DNA of 64,000 nt from Pontibacter mangrovi (GCF_006385705.1 NZ_VFRQ01000006.1:310001-374000); one strand, 5' to 3'. Positions 9,098 through 18,453 are shown, numbered from the stretch's first letter. Made by a program: numbers and translations. The notes: generated by a model not told the origin, from the sequence alone.

Positions 9098-9414
9098 GAC
9101 TCGGTTGGCACAGGTTGCAATACTATAGCTCTTTCAGCTCGCACCAGTAAGAAACTACATTATTTCACAGATCATACTTACAAGTATGAGGAGCAGGCAT
9201 TTGGGAAGGAACTTACCACACAGACTATCATTGACAGGCTGTGGACAGTTAATTGCCTAGCGACCTGCCCCGATGTAAGCTTGGGCAGCCACTCGACTAT
9301 TGGAGCGAGAAGTATGAACCTATAGAAATTCCTACCAGTAAGTTTGCCGCAAGTCACTCTTGCAATGTTATAGGTATTTAGAAGAAGATTTAACCCACTC
9401 AACTTTCGTTTACC
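9098..9414. other. Intergenic gap with an open but startless frame
   Basis: About 317 bp. The frame of the preceding gene continues open for roughly 75 codons past its stop, reading for example KYEEQAFGKELTTQTIIDRL. No start codon, ribosome-binding site or family match supports a gene. It may be a remnant. Three AAGTATG/CATACTT words lie here, at 9174, 9182 and 9310. Confidence 0.4.
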
Positions 9415-9816
9415 ATGACCATAGCCGCTACTATCAAGAATGCTTATCAGCAGCATGAGGCTACTGTCTCCACTAACGGCAACGGCAGGCAGGTTACCAT
9501 ACCCGGAAAACCGGAAGGCTATGGCTCGGCGGTAAACGGCGGCGAGCTGCTGTTCCTGGCGCTGGCCACCTGCTTCTGCAACGATGTGTACCGGGAGGCA
9601 GCTCGTAGAAACATGGCCATCAGCCTGGTAGAAGTAACAGTTACCGGCGAGTTTGGTCAGGAAGGAGAACCGGCCTCCAACATTACCTATCAAGCAAACA
9701 TCCAGGCACCAAACCACTCGCAGCAGGAAATAGCATCTCTCATCCGGCACGTAGACCAGGTAGCCGAGGTGCACAACACGCTGCGCAAAGGTGTGGATGT
9801 TACTCTGAAAGTATAA
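9415..9816 (+). CDS. OsmC-family protein
   Basis: This 133-residue cytoplasmic protein matches the OsmC/Ohr superfamily, thiol-dependent peroxidases that reduce organic hydroperoxides. Visible features are NGGELLFLALATCFCNDVY with the family Cys around residue 61-63 on the central helix, the REAARRNM turn and a C-terminal strand pair with HNTLRKGVDVTLKV. Only one conserved Cys position is clear, so it is closer to OsmC-like proteins of uncertain substrate than to classical Ohr. A shared terminator separates it from the convergent ABC operon. Confidence 0.85.
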   Translation: MTIAATIKNAYQQHEATVSTNGNGRQVTIPGKPEGYGSAVNGGELLFLALATCFCNDVYREAARRNMAISLVEVTVTGEFGQEGEPASNITYQANIQAPNHSQQEIASLIRHVDQVAEVHNTLRKGVDVTLKV

Positions 9817-9863
9817 AAGGATGGTGCTGGTACAAACTGTACGTCCGCACCAGCGCCATCCTT
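9817..9863. terminator. Bidirectional terminator between OsmC and ABC genes
   Basis: Arms of 15 bases (AAGGATGGTGCTGGT and ACCAGCGCCATCCTT, one mismatch) lie between two convergent genes. An AAGTATA word lies just outside on each side. Confidence 0.7.
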
Positions 9864-9885
9864 GTAAAGTATAAGGCCGCAGCCG

Positions 9886-10581
9886 CTACACCGTAAAGTA
9901 TGTCTCCAGCTCTTGCAGCGTGTTTTCGTTGGTTTGCATGTCCTGCACCAGCTGGCCTTTCTCCAGGATCAGGATGCGCTCGCATACTTCGATGACGTGG
10001 CTCAGGTCGTGGCTGGAGATAAGCATGGTCATGCGCTTCTGCTCGCATAAGGTGCGCAGCAGGTGCTTCAGGCGGATCTGGGAACTGGGGTCGAGGTTGG
10101 CGAAAGGCTCGTCCAGGATCAGCAGCTCCGGGTTTGAGAGGGCGGCAGCGGCAATGCCGATCTTCTTCTGGTTTCCTTTCGAGAAGTCGCGGATATACTT
10201 GCGCTGGTTCAGGATCTCGCCGTTAAACAGGTCCATGAACGGCAACAGGCGCTCGGTGATGTCACCGTCTGAGAGGCCGTGCAGGCCGCCGATGAACTTG
10301 AAGTACTCCTCCGTGGTCAGGTAGTCGATCAGAAAGCCTTCGTCTAAATATGAACCCGTGTATACTTTCCAGTCCTCCTGCTGCGCCACGTTCTCGCCCT
10401 TAGAGTAAACTTTGCCTTTGCTCGGCCGGATCAGGTCCAGGATCATGCGGAAGAGCGTTGTTTTGCCCGCGCCGTTATTGCCTACCAGCCCCACCGATTC
10501 GCCTGCAGCTATACTTAATTCAGGTACATTAACTACTGTCGTGCCGTTATATACTTTCTGTAGATTATTGATTGTTAACAT
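9886..10581 (-). CDS. ABC transporter ATP-binding protein
   Basis: This 231-residue ATPase subunit shows Walker A GNNGAGKTT (residues 34-42), a degenerate signature FSKGNQKK in place of LSGGQ, Walker B LLILDEPFANLD and the switch His in ISSHDLSHV. The degenerate signature is usual for the ABC-2 export ATPases found with DUF5687 permeases. It sits 21 bases downstream of the permease gene and is surely cotranscribed with it. It would energise export or membrane remodelling; the substrate is unknown. Confidence 0.93.
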   Translation of the reverse strand: MLTINNLQKVYNGTTVVNVPELSIAAGESVGLVGNNGAGKTTLFRMILDLIRPSKGKVYSKGENVAQQEDWKVYTGSYLDEGFLIDYLTTEEYFKFIGGLHGLSDGDITERLLPFMDLFNGEILNQRKYIRDFSKGNQKKIGIAAAALSNPELLILDEPFANLDPSSQIRLKHLLRTLCEQKRMTMLISSHDLSHVIEVCERILILEKGQLVQDMQTNENTLQELETYFTV

Positions 10582-10602
10582 GGTTCTAAGTTTTAAGGTG
10601 GA

Positions 10603-12081
10603 TTAAGAGGAATGGCGGTAGCCCGTAGCCAGTTTATACTTGTTCTCGCTAAACCGACTGGCAGACCACTGCAGCAGTTGTTTCTGAAAGATGATTCCCA
10701 GCAGGCCAAGCCCCCCGATAGCAGCAACCCCCATGTAAGGCACGCCCAGCAGCCCGAAGGGAAGGTAAATCAGGATCGGCAGCACCATGGTCGGAAGAAT
10801 CATCACAAATTTAGAGGCTCCTACGCCCTGCCAGTTAAAGGTAGCGCTCTTGCTCAGGTCCAGCCGTTCTTTGTTGTACACCGAGAAGAAGAAGATCACA
10901 TATATGTTCACGCCAATATTAAACAGCAGCGTGGCCGTATTTATCAGGATGATCTTGTACCCGAAAAATCCGTAAGGCAGCGTCAGGATGTAAGCCAGCA
11001 CCATGACAGGCACCATCATCCAGTACTTGGCCCTGTAAAACTGGTACGGCGAAATACGCAGTGTAAGCAGGCCATCGAAATGTGCACTCTGCCAGCCCGG
11101 CAAAAACTGCCCGTAGTTAAACATCGGCATCCCGGAGAGCATAATGCCGACAAAAATCAAATATCCGAAACCCTCCAGATACCTGTCATTTTTGTAAAAG
11201 AGAAGGCCATAGAACAGGAAGAAGACCGATATAGCCAGGATGGATTTGGTGCGCTTGTGTCGCCAGATCAGCTTCAGCTCCAGCTCAATCAGTTTCCCGA
11301 TCTCCCCGAAGCGGTTCAGGAAAGCGATATTTGCCCCTGTCGCTTCTGAAGCTTTGCGCACCTTCAGCTCTTCCGGGTAAGTATGGGATTTCAGGAATTG
11401 ATAATTAAGCAGGTAGGCCGCTACCATTAAAAGCATGGGCACTGCCACCAGCGCCGGCTGCGCCGCCATGGCTCCGAATATAGCCTTAGACACCAACTGC
11501 AGCTGCACCAACCCGAAATAGTCGAGCAACATCAGCAGTACGATGGCCACCCCAAAGCTCAATGTATAAAGTGGCTTGGTGCTTATCTGCCGTTTAAAGT
11601 ATAACAGCAGGTAATTGTTAAGCAAGGTCATGGCAATAAGCGAAAGCAACCAGGCCGTTGCTGCCCCCTGGCCTATTGCAGGCACCACCGCCGACACCAT
11701 AAAAGGCACGATCAGCAGGAACGGCAGCAGGTTAAAGAAACTCGGGATCGACTTTACCAGCAGGTAGTGCACCAGCTTGTTCTTTTTAATTGGCAGGTGC
11801 AAGTAGGGCTGCACCGCCAGCACAGGCAAGTCCTGCAGCAAAAACCGGAAGAACAGGTCGATGAGGAAATAATATACCAGCCCGCTGTTGAAGGTAGCCA
11901 GCACATCCTGCCCCGGAAAAAGATTAAGCAGAATTTTATGGAGAAAGAAGCCCAGGAATAGAAAGATGCTGCCAAAGTATAAGATCAGCAGGCCAAGTAT
12001 AATATTTAGCGCAACGCTTTTCTTAAAAACAGAAGACCGCAGTTCAGATTTCCACTGGTGAGAGAGTAGCGTTTGAATCAT
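10603..12081 (-). CDS. DUF5687-family ABC transporter permease
   Basis: This 492-residue integral membrane protein has about 12 hydrophobic segments, for example NIILGLLILYFGSIFLFLGF and MTLLNNYLLLYF. It has the family features of Bacteroidota DUF5687 permeases, such as LPIKKNKLVHYLLVKSIPSFFN and FGEIGKLIELELKLIWRHKR. It is the membrane half of an ABC exporter with the ATPase that follows. The substrate is not known; members are often near envelope or antimicrobial-peptide functions. It starts at ATG 12081 and is first in the operon. Confidence 0.87.
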   Translation of the reverse strand: MIQTLLSHQWKSELRSSVFKKSVALNIILGLLILYFGSIFLFLGFFLHKILLNLFPGQDVLATFNSGLVYYFLIDLFFRFLLQDLPVLAVQPYLHLPIKKNKLVHYLLVKSIPSFFNLLPFLLIVPFMVSAVVPAIGQGAATAWLLSLIAMTLLNNYLLLYFKRQISTKPLYTLSFGVAIVLLMLLDYFGLVQLQLVSKAIFGAMAAQPALVAVPMLLMVAAYLLNYQFLKSHTYPEELKVRKASEATGANIAFLNRFGEIGKLIELELKLIWRHKRTKSILAISVFFLFYGLLFYKNDRYLEGFGYLIFVGIMLSGMPMFNYGQFLPGWQSAHFDGLLTLRISPYQFYRAKYWMMVPVMVLAYILTLPYGFFGYKIILINTATLLFNIGVNIYVIFFFSVYNKERLDLSKSATFNWQGVGASKFVMILPTMVLPILIYLPFGLLGVPYMGVAAIGGLGLLGIIFQKQLLQWSASRFSENKYKLATGYRHSS

Positions 12082-12242
12082 AGCGTTTTCTTAGGTAAGT
12101 ATATGCTTTTCTAAATATGCTCAGAAAAGGGCAAACGCTCAAGCCGGGAGCACACTCTTTAGACTAACTGCAGGATATCTTATACTTACCCGGAAGAACT
12201 GCCGATGAAAAATAAGCGTCAGGATAGTTGCTGATGTAAGTC

Positions 12243-12616
12243 GGGTCCAACCACCCCTGCCCCTCCTTGTCTAAGGAGGGGAGCTCTGTTTTAGCTTCGT
12301 CAGCTGTGGCTACCTAAAAATGATCCCAGCCTTTGGGTTGAGCGCCTTGTGCATGTTGCGGTGCCGCGGATGCGGCAGCCGGAGCAGAGCGGAGGCAGCT
12401 TCAGGCACACAGCGCGATGCCCGAAGGCGAGGCCACCCGGCCTGGAGGGCACCAAATTCGGAGATGGAAAAGGCCGCTTGTAAGGCTGAGGATGAACAGT
12501 AACTATAAAGAATAGCTTGTGTCAAATTGAAGGATGCAGTAGCAAAGTACAAAGATGCCAGGGCCAGTTAAGGCAGGAAGCGGCGGCATAGCGCGGCACA
12601 AGCGGACGCTTGCGCC
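12243..12616 (+). repeat. Composite intergenic repeat, copy 1
   Basis: It lies in a 580-bp gene-free gap. The order is: GTCCAACCACCCCTGCC box with a CCCCTCC/GGAGGGG palindrome, GATCCCAGCCTTTGGG, GAGCGCCTTGTG, ACAGCGCGATGCC, GCCTGGAGG, GGCTGAGGATGAACAG, ATAGCTT, then the 22-base hairpin (12595-12616). The same blocks in the same order occur at 42055-42516 on this strand and at 28364-28745 and 54317-54870 inverted. The rest of the gap (12082-12242) holds nothing I recognise apart from two AAGTATA words. Confidence 0.8.
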
Positions 12617-12621
12617 ATGGA

Positions 12622-12645
12622 AAGTATAAAGTATAGCTCAAGTAT
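12622..12645 (+). repeat. Triple AAGTATA cluster
   Basis: AAGTATA occurs at 12622, 12629 and 12640, three copies in 24 bases, directly after composite repeat copy 1. A matching triple of the complement lies at 54288-54311. Confidence 0.8.
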
Positions 12646-12664
12646 AAAAGACACAGAGGCCACC

Positions 12665-12886
12665 CTACTTCACCGGATCATACCCGCTTCCGCCCCAGGG
12701 ATGGCAACGGCCGATGCGCCTGAGGGCCATCCACCCGCCTTTAAACGGGCCATACTTGTTCACGGCGTCCACGGCGTACTGCGAGCAGGTGGGGGTGTAG
12801 CGGCAGGCGGCCGGCGTCAGCGGCGAAATCATATGCTGGTATACCCACACCAGCGCCAGCACCAACTTCTTTAAGATCCAGGTCAT
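12665..12886 (-). CDS. yidD: Membrane protein insertion efficiency factor YidD
   Basis: A 73-residue protein with an N-terminal amphipathic/hydrophobic helix ([20 protein letters not shown]) and the invariant family core [20 protein letters not shown], ending with [18 protein letters not shown]. YidD assists Sec/YidC-dependent insertion of inner-membrane proteins. The start is ATG at 12886; the frame extends upstream but the extension lacks family similarity. In many bacteria it lies between rnpA and yidC, but here it stands alone, which is common in Bacteroidota. Confidence 0.95.
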   Translation of the reverse strand: MTWILKKLVLALVWVYQHMISPLTPAACRYTPTCSQYAVDAVNKYGPFKGGWMALRRIGRCHPWGGSGYDPVK

Positions 12887-12930
12887 GGTTTGGTTTTTGT
12901 AACAAATAGGCAAAAGGTGGCACATTTTGT

Positions 12931-12938
12931 TAAATTTG
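12931..12938 (+). promoter_or_regulatory. -7 promoter box upstream of the S46 peptidase
   Basis: TAAATTTG fits TAnnTTTG and lies 30 bases before the start codon. No TTG at a proper -33 distance was found. Confidence 0.35.
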
Positions 12939-12967
12939 CCACTGTTTAACTAATCAAACAATTTCTC

Positions 12968-15292
12968 ATGCTAAAAAGAATCCTTTCCCTACTACTTTTA
13001 GTCTCCCTGAGCGTGCCCTTCGCCGCAAAGGCAGACGAAGGTATGTGGCTTCCGATGCTCATCAAGCGTCTGAACTACACCGATATGCAGAAGCAGGGGC
13101 TCCAGCTGACAGCTGAGGAGATTTACTCTGTGAACAACTCCAGCCTGAAAGACGCCATCGTGCAGTTTGGCGGCTTCTGTACCGGCGAGTTCGTTTCGCC
13201 CGAGGGCCTGCTGCTCACCAACCACCACTGCGGCTATGGCTCTATCCAGTCGCACTCCACCACCGAGCACGACTACCTGACCGATGGTTTCTGGGCCACT
13301 TCTAAAGACCAGGAGCTTCCGAACGAAGGCCTGTTTGTGGACATCCTGCACCACATGGACGATGTGACCGGCAAAGTGCTGGAAGGCATTGACAACAACA
13401 CACCGGAAGAGCAGCGCCAGCAGCTGATTGCGCAGCGCGCCCAGGCCATCGCCCAAGAGGCCTCCGAAAACGGCAAGTATGTCACCTATGTGCGCGATTT
13501 CTTCAACGGCAACGAGTTCTACCTCTTCGTGTACAACCGCTACACCGATGTGCGCCTGGTAGGCGCCCCGCCTTCCTCTATCGGTAAGTTTGGTGGCGAC
13601 ACCGACAACTGGATGTGGCCACGCCACACCGGCGACTTCTCTATGTTCCGCGTGTATACTGCTCCGGACGGATCTGCGGCCGAGTACAGCAAAGAGAACG
13701 TGCCTTACAAGCCAAAGCACCACCTGCCTATCAACATCGGCGATAAAGAGCCAGGCGACTTCTCGATGGTATTCGGCTTCCCGGGCCGTACCAAGCGCTT
13801 CATGACCTCGCATGGCCTGAAACTGGAGGTAAACCAGCTCAACAAGTCGCGCATTAAACTGCGTGAGAAAAAACTGGGCCTTTGGAAAGAAGAGATGGAC
13901 AAGGACGATGCCACCCGCATCAAGTATGCGTCCAAGTATGCCTCTACGTCTAACTACTATAAATACTCTATCGGCCAGAACGAAGGTATCAAGCGCATGC
14001 GCACCATCGAAGGCAAGCTGGTGGACGAAGATAAGTTCCAGGCCTGGGCCAACTCTTCGCCTGAGCTGAAGAGCACTTACGGCAACGTTTTGAATGACAT
14101 CTCCGATGCCTATACTACTATTGAGAAGTATAACCTGGGCGCAGTTTACCTGAACGAGGCCGTGCTGGGCACGGAGTCTATGCTGATGGCTTACCGCCTG
14201 ACGCCTGTGTATGGCGCCCTGAAGTCTGGCAACGCAGCCGCTGCCAAGAAAGCCGCTGAAGACGTGAAACCGCGTGTAGATGCCTTCTTCAAAGACTACT
14301 ACAAGCCAGTTGACCAGAAAGTGTTTGCCACACTGATGCAGTCTTACTACGAGGATATCGCCAAAGACCAGCAGCCAGCTTACTTTAAGGACCTGGTGAA
14401 GAAGTATAAAGGCAACTTTGAGAAACTGGCCGACTACGTCTACAGCAACTCCATTGTGGTAGATGCCCAGAAACTGAACAACTTCCTGAGCAACCCGACC
14501 CAGAAAGTGCTTGACAATGACCCTGCTTTCCAGATCGTGAACGCCATCATCGACAACTACAGAAGCAACATCTCTCCTAAACTGCAGGAGAGCGAGGCCA
14601 AGCTGGCCAAAGCCAACCGCCTGTATGTAGCCGGCCTGCGCCTGATGAACCCGGACAAAGTATACTACCCGGATGCGAACTCTACGATCCGCCTGAGCTA
14701 CGGCTCTGTGCAGGACTACAGCCCACAGGATGGCGTGATGTATAACTACTACACTACCCTGGACGGCGTGATGGCCAAGGAAGACCCGAACAACGAGGAA
14801 TTTGTGGTGCCTGCCAAACTAAAACAACTCTATGAGGCTAAGGACTACGGCCGCTACGCCAACTCCAAAGGCGAGCTGGTAACGGACTTCATCACCAACA
14901 ACGACATCACAGGCGGTAACTCCGGTTCTCCGGTGATCAACGGTAAGGGCGAGCTAATCGGCCTGGCCTTCGACGGCAACTGGGAAGCCATGACCGGCGA
15001 CCTGGTGTTTGACCCGGACTACAAGCGCTGCATCAACATGGATTCGCGCTACCTGCTGTTCCTGATCGACAAGTATGCAGGCGCTACCAACCTGATCAAC
15101 GAGATGACCATTGTTGACACTGACAGCCCAGGTGCTGGCGACGCAGCCAAGGCAGAAGCAGAAACGCCGCAGGCCGAGCTGCTGAACGCCGTGCTGGAGG
15201 AAGCCAAGCAGAACTTGCAGAAAGGCAAAGACGAATTCAAGATCACGAAAGAAAAAGGCGACGTGAAGGTAAAACTTCAGGTGAAAGACTAA
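12968..15292 (+). CDS. S46-family dipeptidyl-peptidase (DPP7-like)
   Basis: A secreted serine exopeptidase of 774 residues that releases dipeptides from peptide N-termini in the periplasm. The signal peptide ends near AAKADEG. Catalytic His is in LLTNHHCGYG (residue 86 or 87) and Ser in GGNSGSPV (residue 652). The residue 18 after the Ser is Gly (AFDGNWE). In the P. gingivalis enzymes the equivalent position is Arg in Asp/Glu-specific DPP11 and Gly in DPP7, so a DPP7-like preference for hydrophobic P1 is inferred. It ends with a 50-60 residue Ala/Glu/Lys-rich tail beyond the usual end near INEMTIV. A perfect terminator follows. Confidence 0.93.
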   Translation: MLKRILSLLLLVSLSVPFAAKADEGMWLPMLIKRLNYTDMQKQGLQLTAEEIYSVNNSSLKDAIVQFGGFCTGEFVSPEGLLLTNHHCGYGSIQSHSTTEHDYLTDGFWATSKDQELPNEGLFVDILHHMDDVTGKVLEGIDNNTPEEQRQQLIAQRAQAIAQEASENGKYVTYVRDFFNGNEFYLFVYNRYTDVRLVGAPPSSIGKFGGDTDNWMWPRHTGDFSMFRVYTAPDGSAAEYSKENVPYKPKHHLPINIGDKEPGDFSMVFGFPGRTKRFMTSHGLKLEVNQLNKSRIKLREKKLGLWKEEMDKDDATRIKYASKYASTSNYYKYSIGQNEGIKRMRTIEGKLVDEDKFQAWANSSPELKSTYGNVLNDISDAYTTIEKYNLGAVYLNEAVLGTESMLMAYRLTPVYGALKSGNAAAAKKAAEDVKPRVDAFFKDYYKPVDQKVFATLMQSYYEDIAKDQQPAYFKDLVKKYKGNFEKLADYVYSNSIVVDAQKLNNFLSNPTQKVLDNDPAFQIVNAIIDNYRSNISPKLQESEAKLAKANRLYVAGLRLMNPDKVYYPDANSTIRLSYGSVQDYSPQDGVMYNYYTTLDGVMAKEDPNNEEFVVPAKLKQLYEAKDYGRYANSKGELVTDFITNNDITGGNSGSPVINGKGELIGLAFDGNWEAMTGDLVFDPDYKRCINMDSRYLLFLIDKYAGATNLINEMTIVDTDSPGAGDAAKAEAETPQAELLNAVLEEAKQNLQKGKDEFKITKEKGDVKVKLQVKD

Positions 15293-15317
15293 AGGTCCGC
15301 TTTTTTTAAAATATAGC

Positions 15318-15349
15318 ACCGGCGCTGAGGGTACTCAGCGCCGGTTTTG
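15318..15349 (+). terminator. Terminator after the S46 peptidase
   Basis: A perfect 12-bp stem (ACCGGCGCTGAG/CTCAGCGCCGGT) with a 4-base loop, followed by TTTTGTTTTATACTT, which contains the dispersed motif. Confidence 0.9.
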
Positions 15350-15492
15350 TTTTATACTTCTGGCAGTGATGCCCGCTGATTTACAATCCTAACTCGCTAA
15401 GTATGGCCTCTTCTACCCTCAACGCTCCGAAACCGCTGGTATTTCTCCCGAACATTGCTTATTCTTGATGTTTAAACACTTCTTACGCACAC

Positions 15493-17820
15493 ATGAACCT
15501 GAAAAAGACTTTCCCGCTGCTGCTAACCTTGGCTATGCTGCTAAGCGCCGGCTGCACGTATGGCCAGGATGAAACGGCCTTCTCCATCATCCCGAAGCCG
15601 CAGCACCTCTCGCCCGAAAAGGGCAACTTTACGCTCAACGCTGACACCAGAATACATGTGCCGGCTAAAAACGGGGAGCTGAAAAACATAGGGGATAAAT
15701 TGGCGCAAAGTATAAAATCGGCTACCGGCGTGCAGCCGCAGGTTGTGCAGAAAAGCCCTAAGAAGAAGGCCAAGAACATCATTGAGCTCGCCCTAACCTC
15801 CTCCCCCGACACACTGGGCAAAGAAGGCTATACCCTGGAGGTTACGCCGGAGCGCATCATACTTGCGGCAAACCAGCCAAACGGGCTTTTCCTGGGCTTG
15901 CAAACGATAAAGCAGCTGTTGCCGCCGCAGCCTATCAAAGCGCCGGTCGCCATCCCTGCTGTCAGCATTGCCGATAAGCCCCGCTACGAGTGGCGCGGCA
16001 TGCACCTGGACGTGACACGCCACTTTATGCCGGTGGAGTTCGTGAAGGAGTATATCGACTACCTGGCCATGCACAAGATGAACACCTTCCACTGGCACCT
16101 GACCGACGACCAGGGCTGGCGCATCGAGATCAAAAAGCACCCCAAACTGACCCAGGTAGGCGCCTGGCGCGACAGCACCCTCATCGGCCATTACTGGGAT
16201 TTGCCGCAGACCTACGACAACGAACGCCACGGTGGCTTTTACACCCAGGAGCAGATAAAGGACGTGGTGAAGTATGCGCAGGAGCGCTACATCACGGTGG
16301 TGCCCGAAATTGAGATGCCGGGCCACGCGCTGGCTGCCCTGGCCACCTATCCGGAGCTGGCCTGCACGGAAGGGCCGTTTAAAGTGGAAGGCAAATGGGG
16401 CGTGTTTAAAGACATCTTCTGCGCCGGCAACGAGCAGACGTTCACTTTTCTGGAGGACGTGCTCACCGAGGTGATGGACCTGTTCCCGAGCGAATACATC
16501 CACATCGGCGGCGACGAGGCCCCGAAAACCCGCTGGAAGGCGTGCCCGAAGTGCCAGAAGCGCATCGCCGAGGAGGGGCTGAAGGACGAGCACGAGCTGC
16601 AGAGCTACTTTGTGCAGCGCATGGAAAAATTTCTGAACGCCCACGGCCGCCAGATCATTGGCTGGGATGAAATTCTGGAAGGCGGACTGGCACCCAACGC
16701 TACCGTGATGAGCTGGCGCGGCGAGAAAGGCGGCATTGAGGCTGCCAAGCAAAAGCACAAGGTCATCATGACGCCGGGCAACTACGTATACTTCGACCAC
16801 TACCAGGGCGACCGTAACCTGGAGCCTGTCACGATCCACGGCTTCACGCCCCTGTCTGAAGTATACTCCTACAACCCAACACCTGCCGAGCTTTCCAGGG
16901 AGGAGCAGAAGTACATCATGGGTGCCCAGGCTAACCTCTGGACAGAGTATATCCTCTCTCCCGACCATCTGGAGTACATGGCCTTCCCGCGTATTGCCGC
17001 GCTGTCGGAAGTGCTGTGGACGCCGGTAAACCAGAAAGACTGGAACAGCTTTAAGCAGCGCATGCAGCAGCAGTACAAGCGCTACGACGCCATGGGCATC
17101 AACTATTCGAAAAGCGCTTACCAGGTGCGCCAGCAGCTAGAAGCAGATCCTGAAAGCAATGTTGCCACCGTTACCTTTACCTCAGATGCAGCCGGCACCG
17201 ACATCTACTATACTCTGGACGGAACGGAGCCAACTGCCAATGCACACAAGTATAAAGGCCCGTTTAAGGTAGAGAAAGCTGCCGTGATAAAGGCCAGTTC
17301 TTTTGCTGACGGAAAGCTTGTAGGCCAGGCCACCACGAAGGTTTTTGATGCGCATAAAGCCCTGAACAAGCCGGTGAAACTGGCAACCGAGCCAAGCAAA
17401 AGCTTCTCGCCGGGCGCAGGCACCCTGGTAAACGGCCTGCACGGCACCACCGACCAATACGATGGGCAATGGCTTGGCTACCTGAGCGATGACCTGGAGG
17501 CGGTGATTGACCTGGGGCAGGTACAGCCTGTGCACCAGATCAGCAGCTCCTACTTCCAGCACATCGGCTATAAGGTTTTCCTGCCAACGCAGGTTGAGTA
17601 TGCCGTATCGGAGGACGGGCAGCACTTTACCACCGTGAAAGTCATCAACAACCCGAACAAAGAAGAAAACATACTTCGCAAAGTGGTTTCAGCGGAATTC
17701 CCGTCCACGAAGGCACGCTATGTAAAAATCACGGCCCGCAACATGGGCATTGCGCCAGACAAGTACCCTGTAGGTGGCCAAAAGACCTGGCTGCTGGTGG
17801 ATGAACTGAGCGTGCAGTAA
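15493..17820 (+). CDS. Beta-N-acetylhexosaminidase, GH20 lipoprotein
   Basis: A 775-residue lipoprotein (MNLKKTFPLLLTLAMLLSAGC, lipid Cys 21) that removes terminal GlcNAc/GalNAc. Domains: GH20b N-terminal domain (about 30-160); GH20 TIM barrel (about 165-520) with RGMHLDVTRHF, HWHLTDDQGWR and the catalytic Asp341-Glu342 pair in HIGGDEAP; a chitobiase-type C-terminal beta domain (about 560-620); and a final F5/8C discoidin-like module (about 640-775) probably for carbohydrate binding. Asp-Glu in this setting indicates substrate-assisted catalysis. It is convergent with the SusCD operon and could feed it. Confidence 0.96.
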   Translation: MNLKKTFPLLLTLAMLLSAGCTYGQDETAFSIIPKPQHLSPEKGNFTLNADTRIHVPAKNGELKNIGDKLAQSIKSATGVQPQVVQKSPKKKAKNIIELALTSSPDTLGKEGYTLEVTPERIILAANQPNGLFLGLQTIKQLLPPQPIKAPVAIPAVSIADKPRYEWRGMHLDVTRHFMPVEFVKEYIDYLAMHKMNTFHWHLTDDQGWRIEIKKHPKLTQVGAWRDSTLIGHYWDLPQTYDNERHGGFYTQEQIKDVVKYAQERYITVVPEIEMPGHALAALATYPELACTEGPFKVEGKWGVFKDIFCAGNEQTFTFLEDVLTEVMDLFPSEYIHIGGDEAPKTRWKACPKCQKRIAEEGLKDEHELQSYFVQRMEKFLNAHGRQIIGWDEILEGGLAPNATVMSWRGEKGGIEAAKQKHKVIMTPGNYVYFDHYQGDRNLEPVTIHGFTPLSEVYSYNPTPAELSREEQKYIMGAQANLWTEYILSPDHLEYMAFPRIAALSEVLWTPVNQKDWNSFKQRMQQQYKRYDAMGINYSKSAYQVRQQLEADPESNVATVTFTSDAAGTDIYYTLDGTEPTANAHKYKGPFKVEKAAVIKASSFADGKLVGQATTKVFDAHKALNKPVKLATEPSKSFSPGAGTLVNGLHGTTDQYDGQWLGYLSDDLEAVIDLGQVQPVHQISSSYFQHIGYKVFLPTQVEYAVSEDGQHFTTVKVINNPNKEENILRKVVSAEFPSTKARYVKITARNMGIAPDKYPVGGQKTWLLVDELSVQ

Positions 17821-17841
17821 GATACCTAGACACATTCCAAA

Positions 17842-17876
17842 AGAAGGGCCTCAGCAAAGGAGGCCCTTCTTTTTTG
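17842..17876 (+). terminator. Terminator after the GH20 gene
   Basis: Perfect 10-bp stem AGAAGGGCCT/AGGCCCTTCT followed by a T-run, between convergent genes. Confidence 0.88.
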
Positions 17877-17901
17877 GGGATACTATAAAACAGCTTTTGC
17901 C

Positions 17902-18423
17902 TTACTCAAAACCTGTGCTGCGGTGGCCGTACACATGGTAAACGGTGCCAAAGGCAGGGTCGTCGTCTTCAAAGGACACTTTGAAGTAGATGCTATCCCG
18001 CTGCACCCCGTTTACGGTCACTGCATCTTCAAATACCTGCCCATCTGTAATGTTCACTTCAATGTCGTAAGGCTCTAACTCGCCATCTGCGTTCTCAACC
18101 TGGGCGGTGCTCACGGCATTCTGGGCGCTAAAGGTTAGGTTGCTCATGTTCACGTCAGTGCGTATGATAAACGTCCAGAAGTTCTCCTGGTCATCCACCC
18201 ACACCTCAGTCGGCACGTTAGCGGCGGTATTGTAAATCAACAGCTCGGTGTCTTCTACAAGAGGCTCAAACTGCCCCGGCGCCGTCTCTACACTATACGT
18301 TACTGTCCAGTCGCCCGAAACCGGGTAGGTAGCCGTGTATTCTACATCATCGTCATCGTCGCAGGCAGGTAAAAAGCCCAGCGCCAGAAACAAGACCAGC
18401 AGGAGTGTATATGTTAGTTTCAT
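17902..18423 (-). CDS. Putative lipid-binding surface lipoprotein, SusCD-associated
   Basis: A 173-residue lipoprotein: signal MKLTYTLLLVLFLALGFLPAC followed by an Asp run (DDDDD). The Asp-rich +2 region resembles a surface-export signal of Bacteroidota lipoproteins. The rest is a beta-rich domain beginning YPVSGDWTVTYSVE and ending YHVYGHRSTG, as in the putative lipid-binding (lipocalin-like) proteins that commonly follow SusD genes. It is last in a four-gene operon with a 30-base gap. It probably helps capture the SusCD ligand, which is unknown. Confidence 0.8.
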   Translation of the reverse strand: MKLTYTLLLVLFLALGFLPACDDDDDVEYTATYPVSGDWTVTYSVETAPGQFEPLVEDTELLIYNTAANVPTEVWVDDQENFWTFIIRTDVNMSNLTFSAQNAVSTAQVENADGELEPYDIEVNITDGQVFEDAVTVNGVQRDSIYFKVSFEDDDPAFGTVYHVYGHRSTGFE

Positions 18424-18453
18424 GTGCTTCTAATTTTAAAGTTATATGTTTTC

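Noticed and set aside
9098..9324. The open frame after the AT-rich gene, as a separate gene
   Set aside because: There is no start codon with a ribosome-binding site and the reading ends in a stop after about 75 codons. Listed only as a possible remnant.
12310..12552. Short frames inside composite repeat copy 1 and similar ones in the other copies
   Set aside because: They are not kept among the four copies; the paired arms are conserved instead, so the repeat is not a gene.
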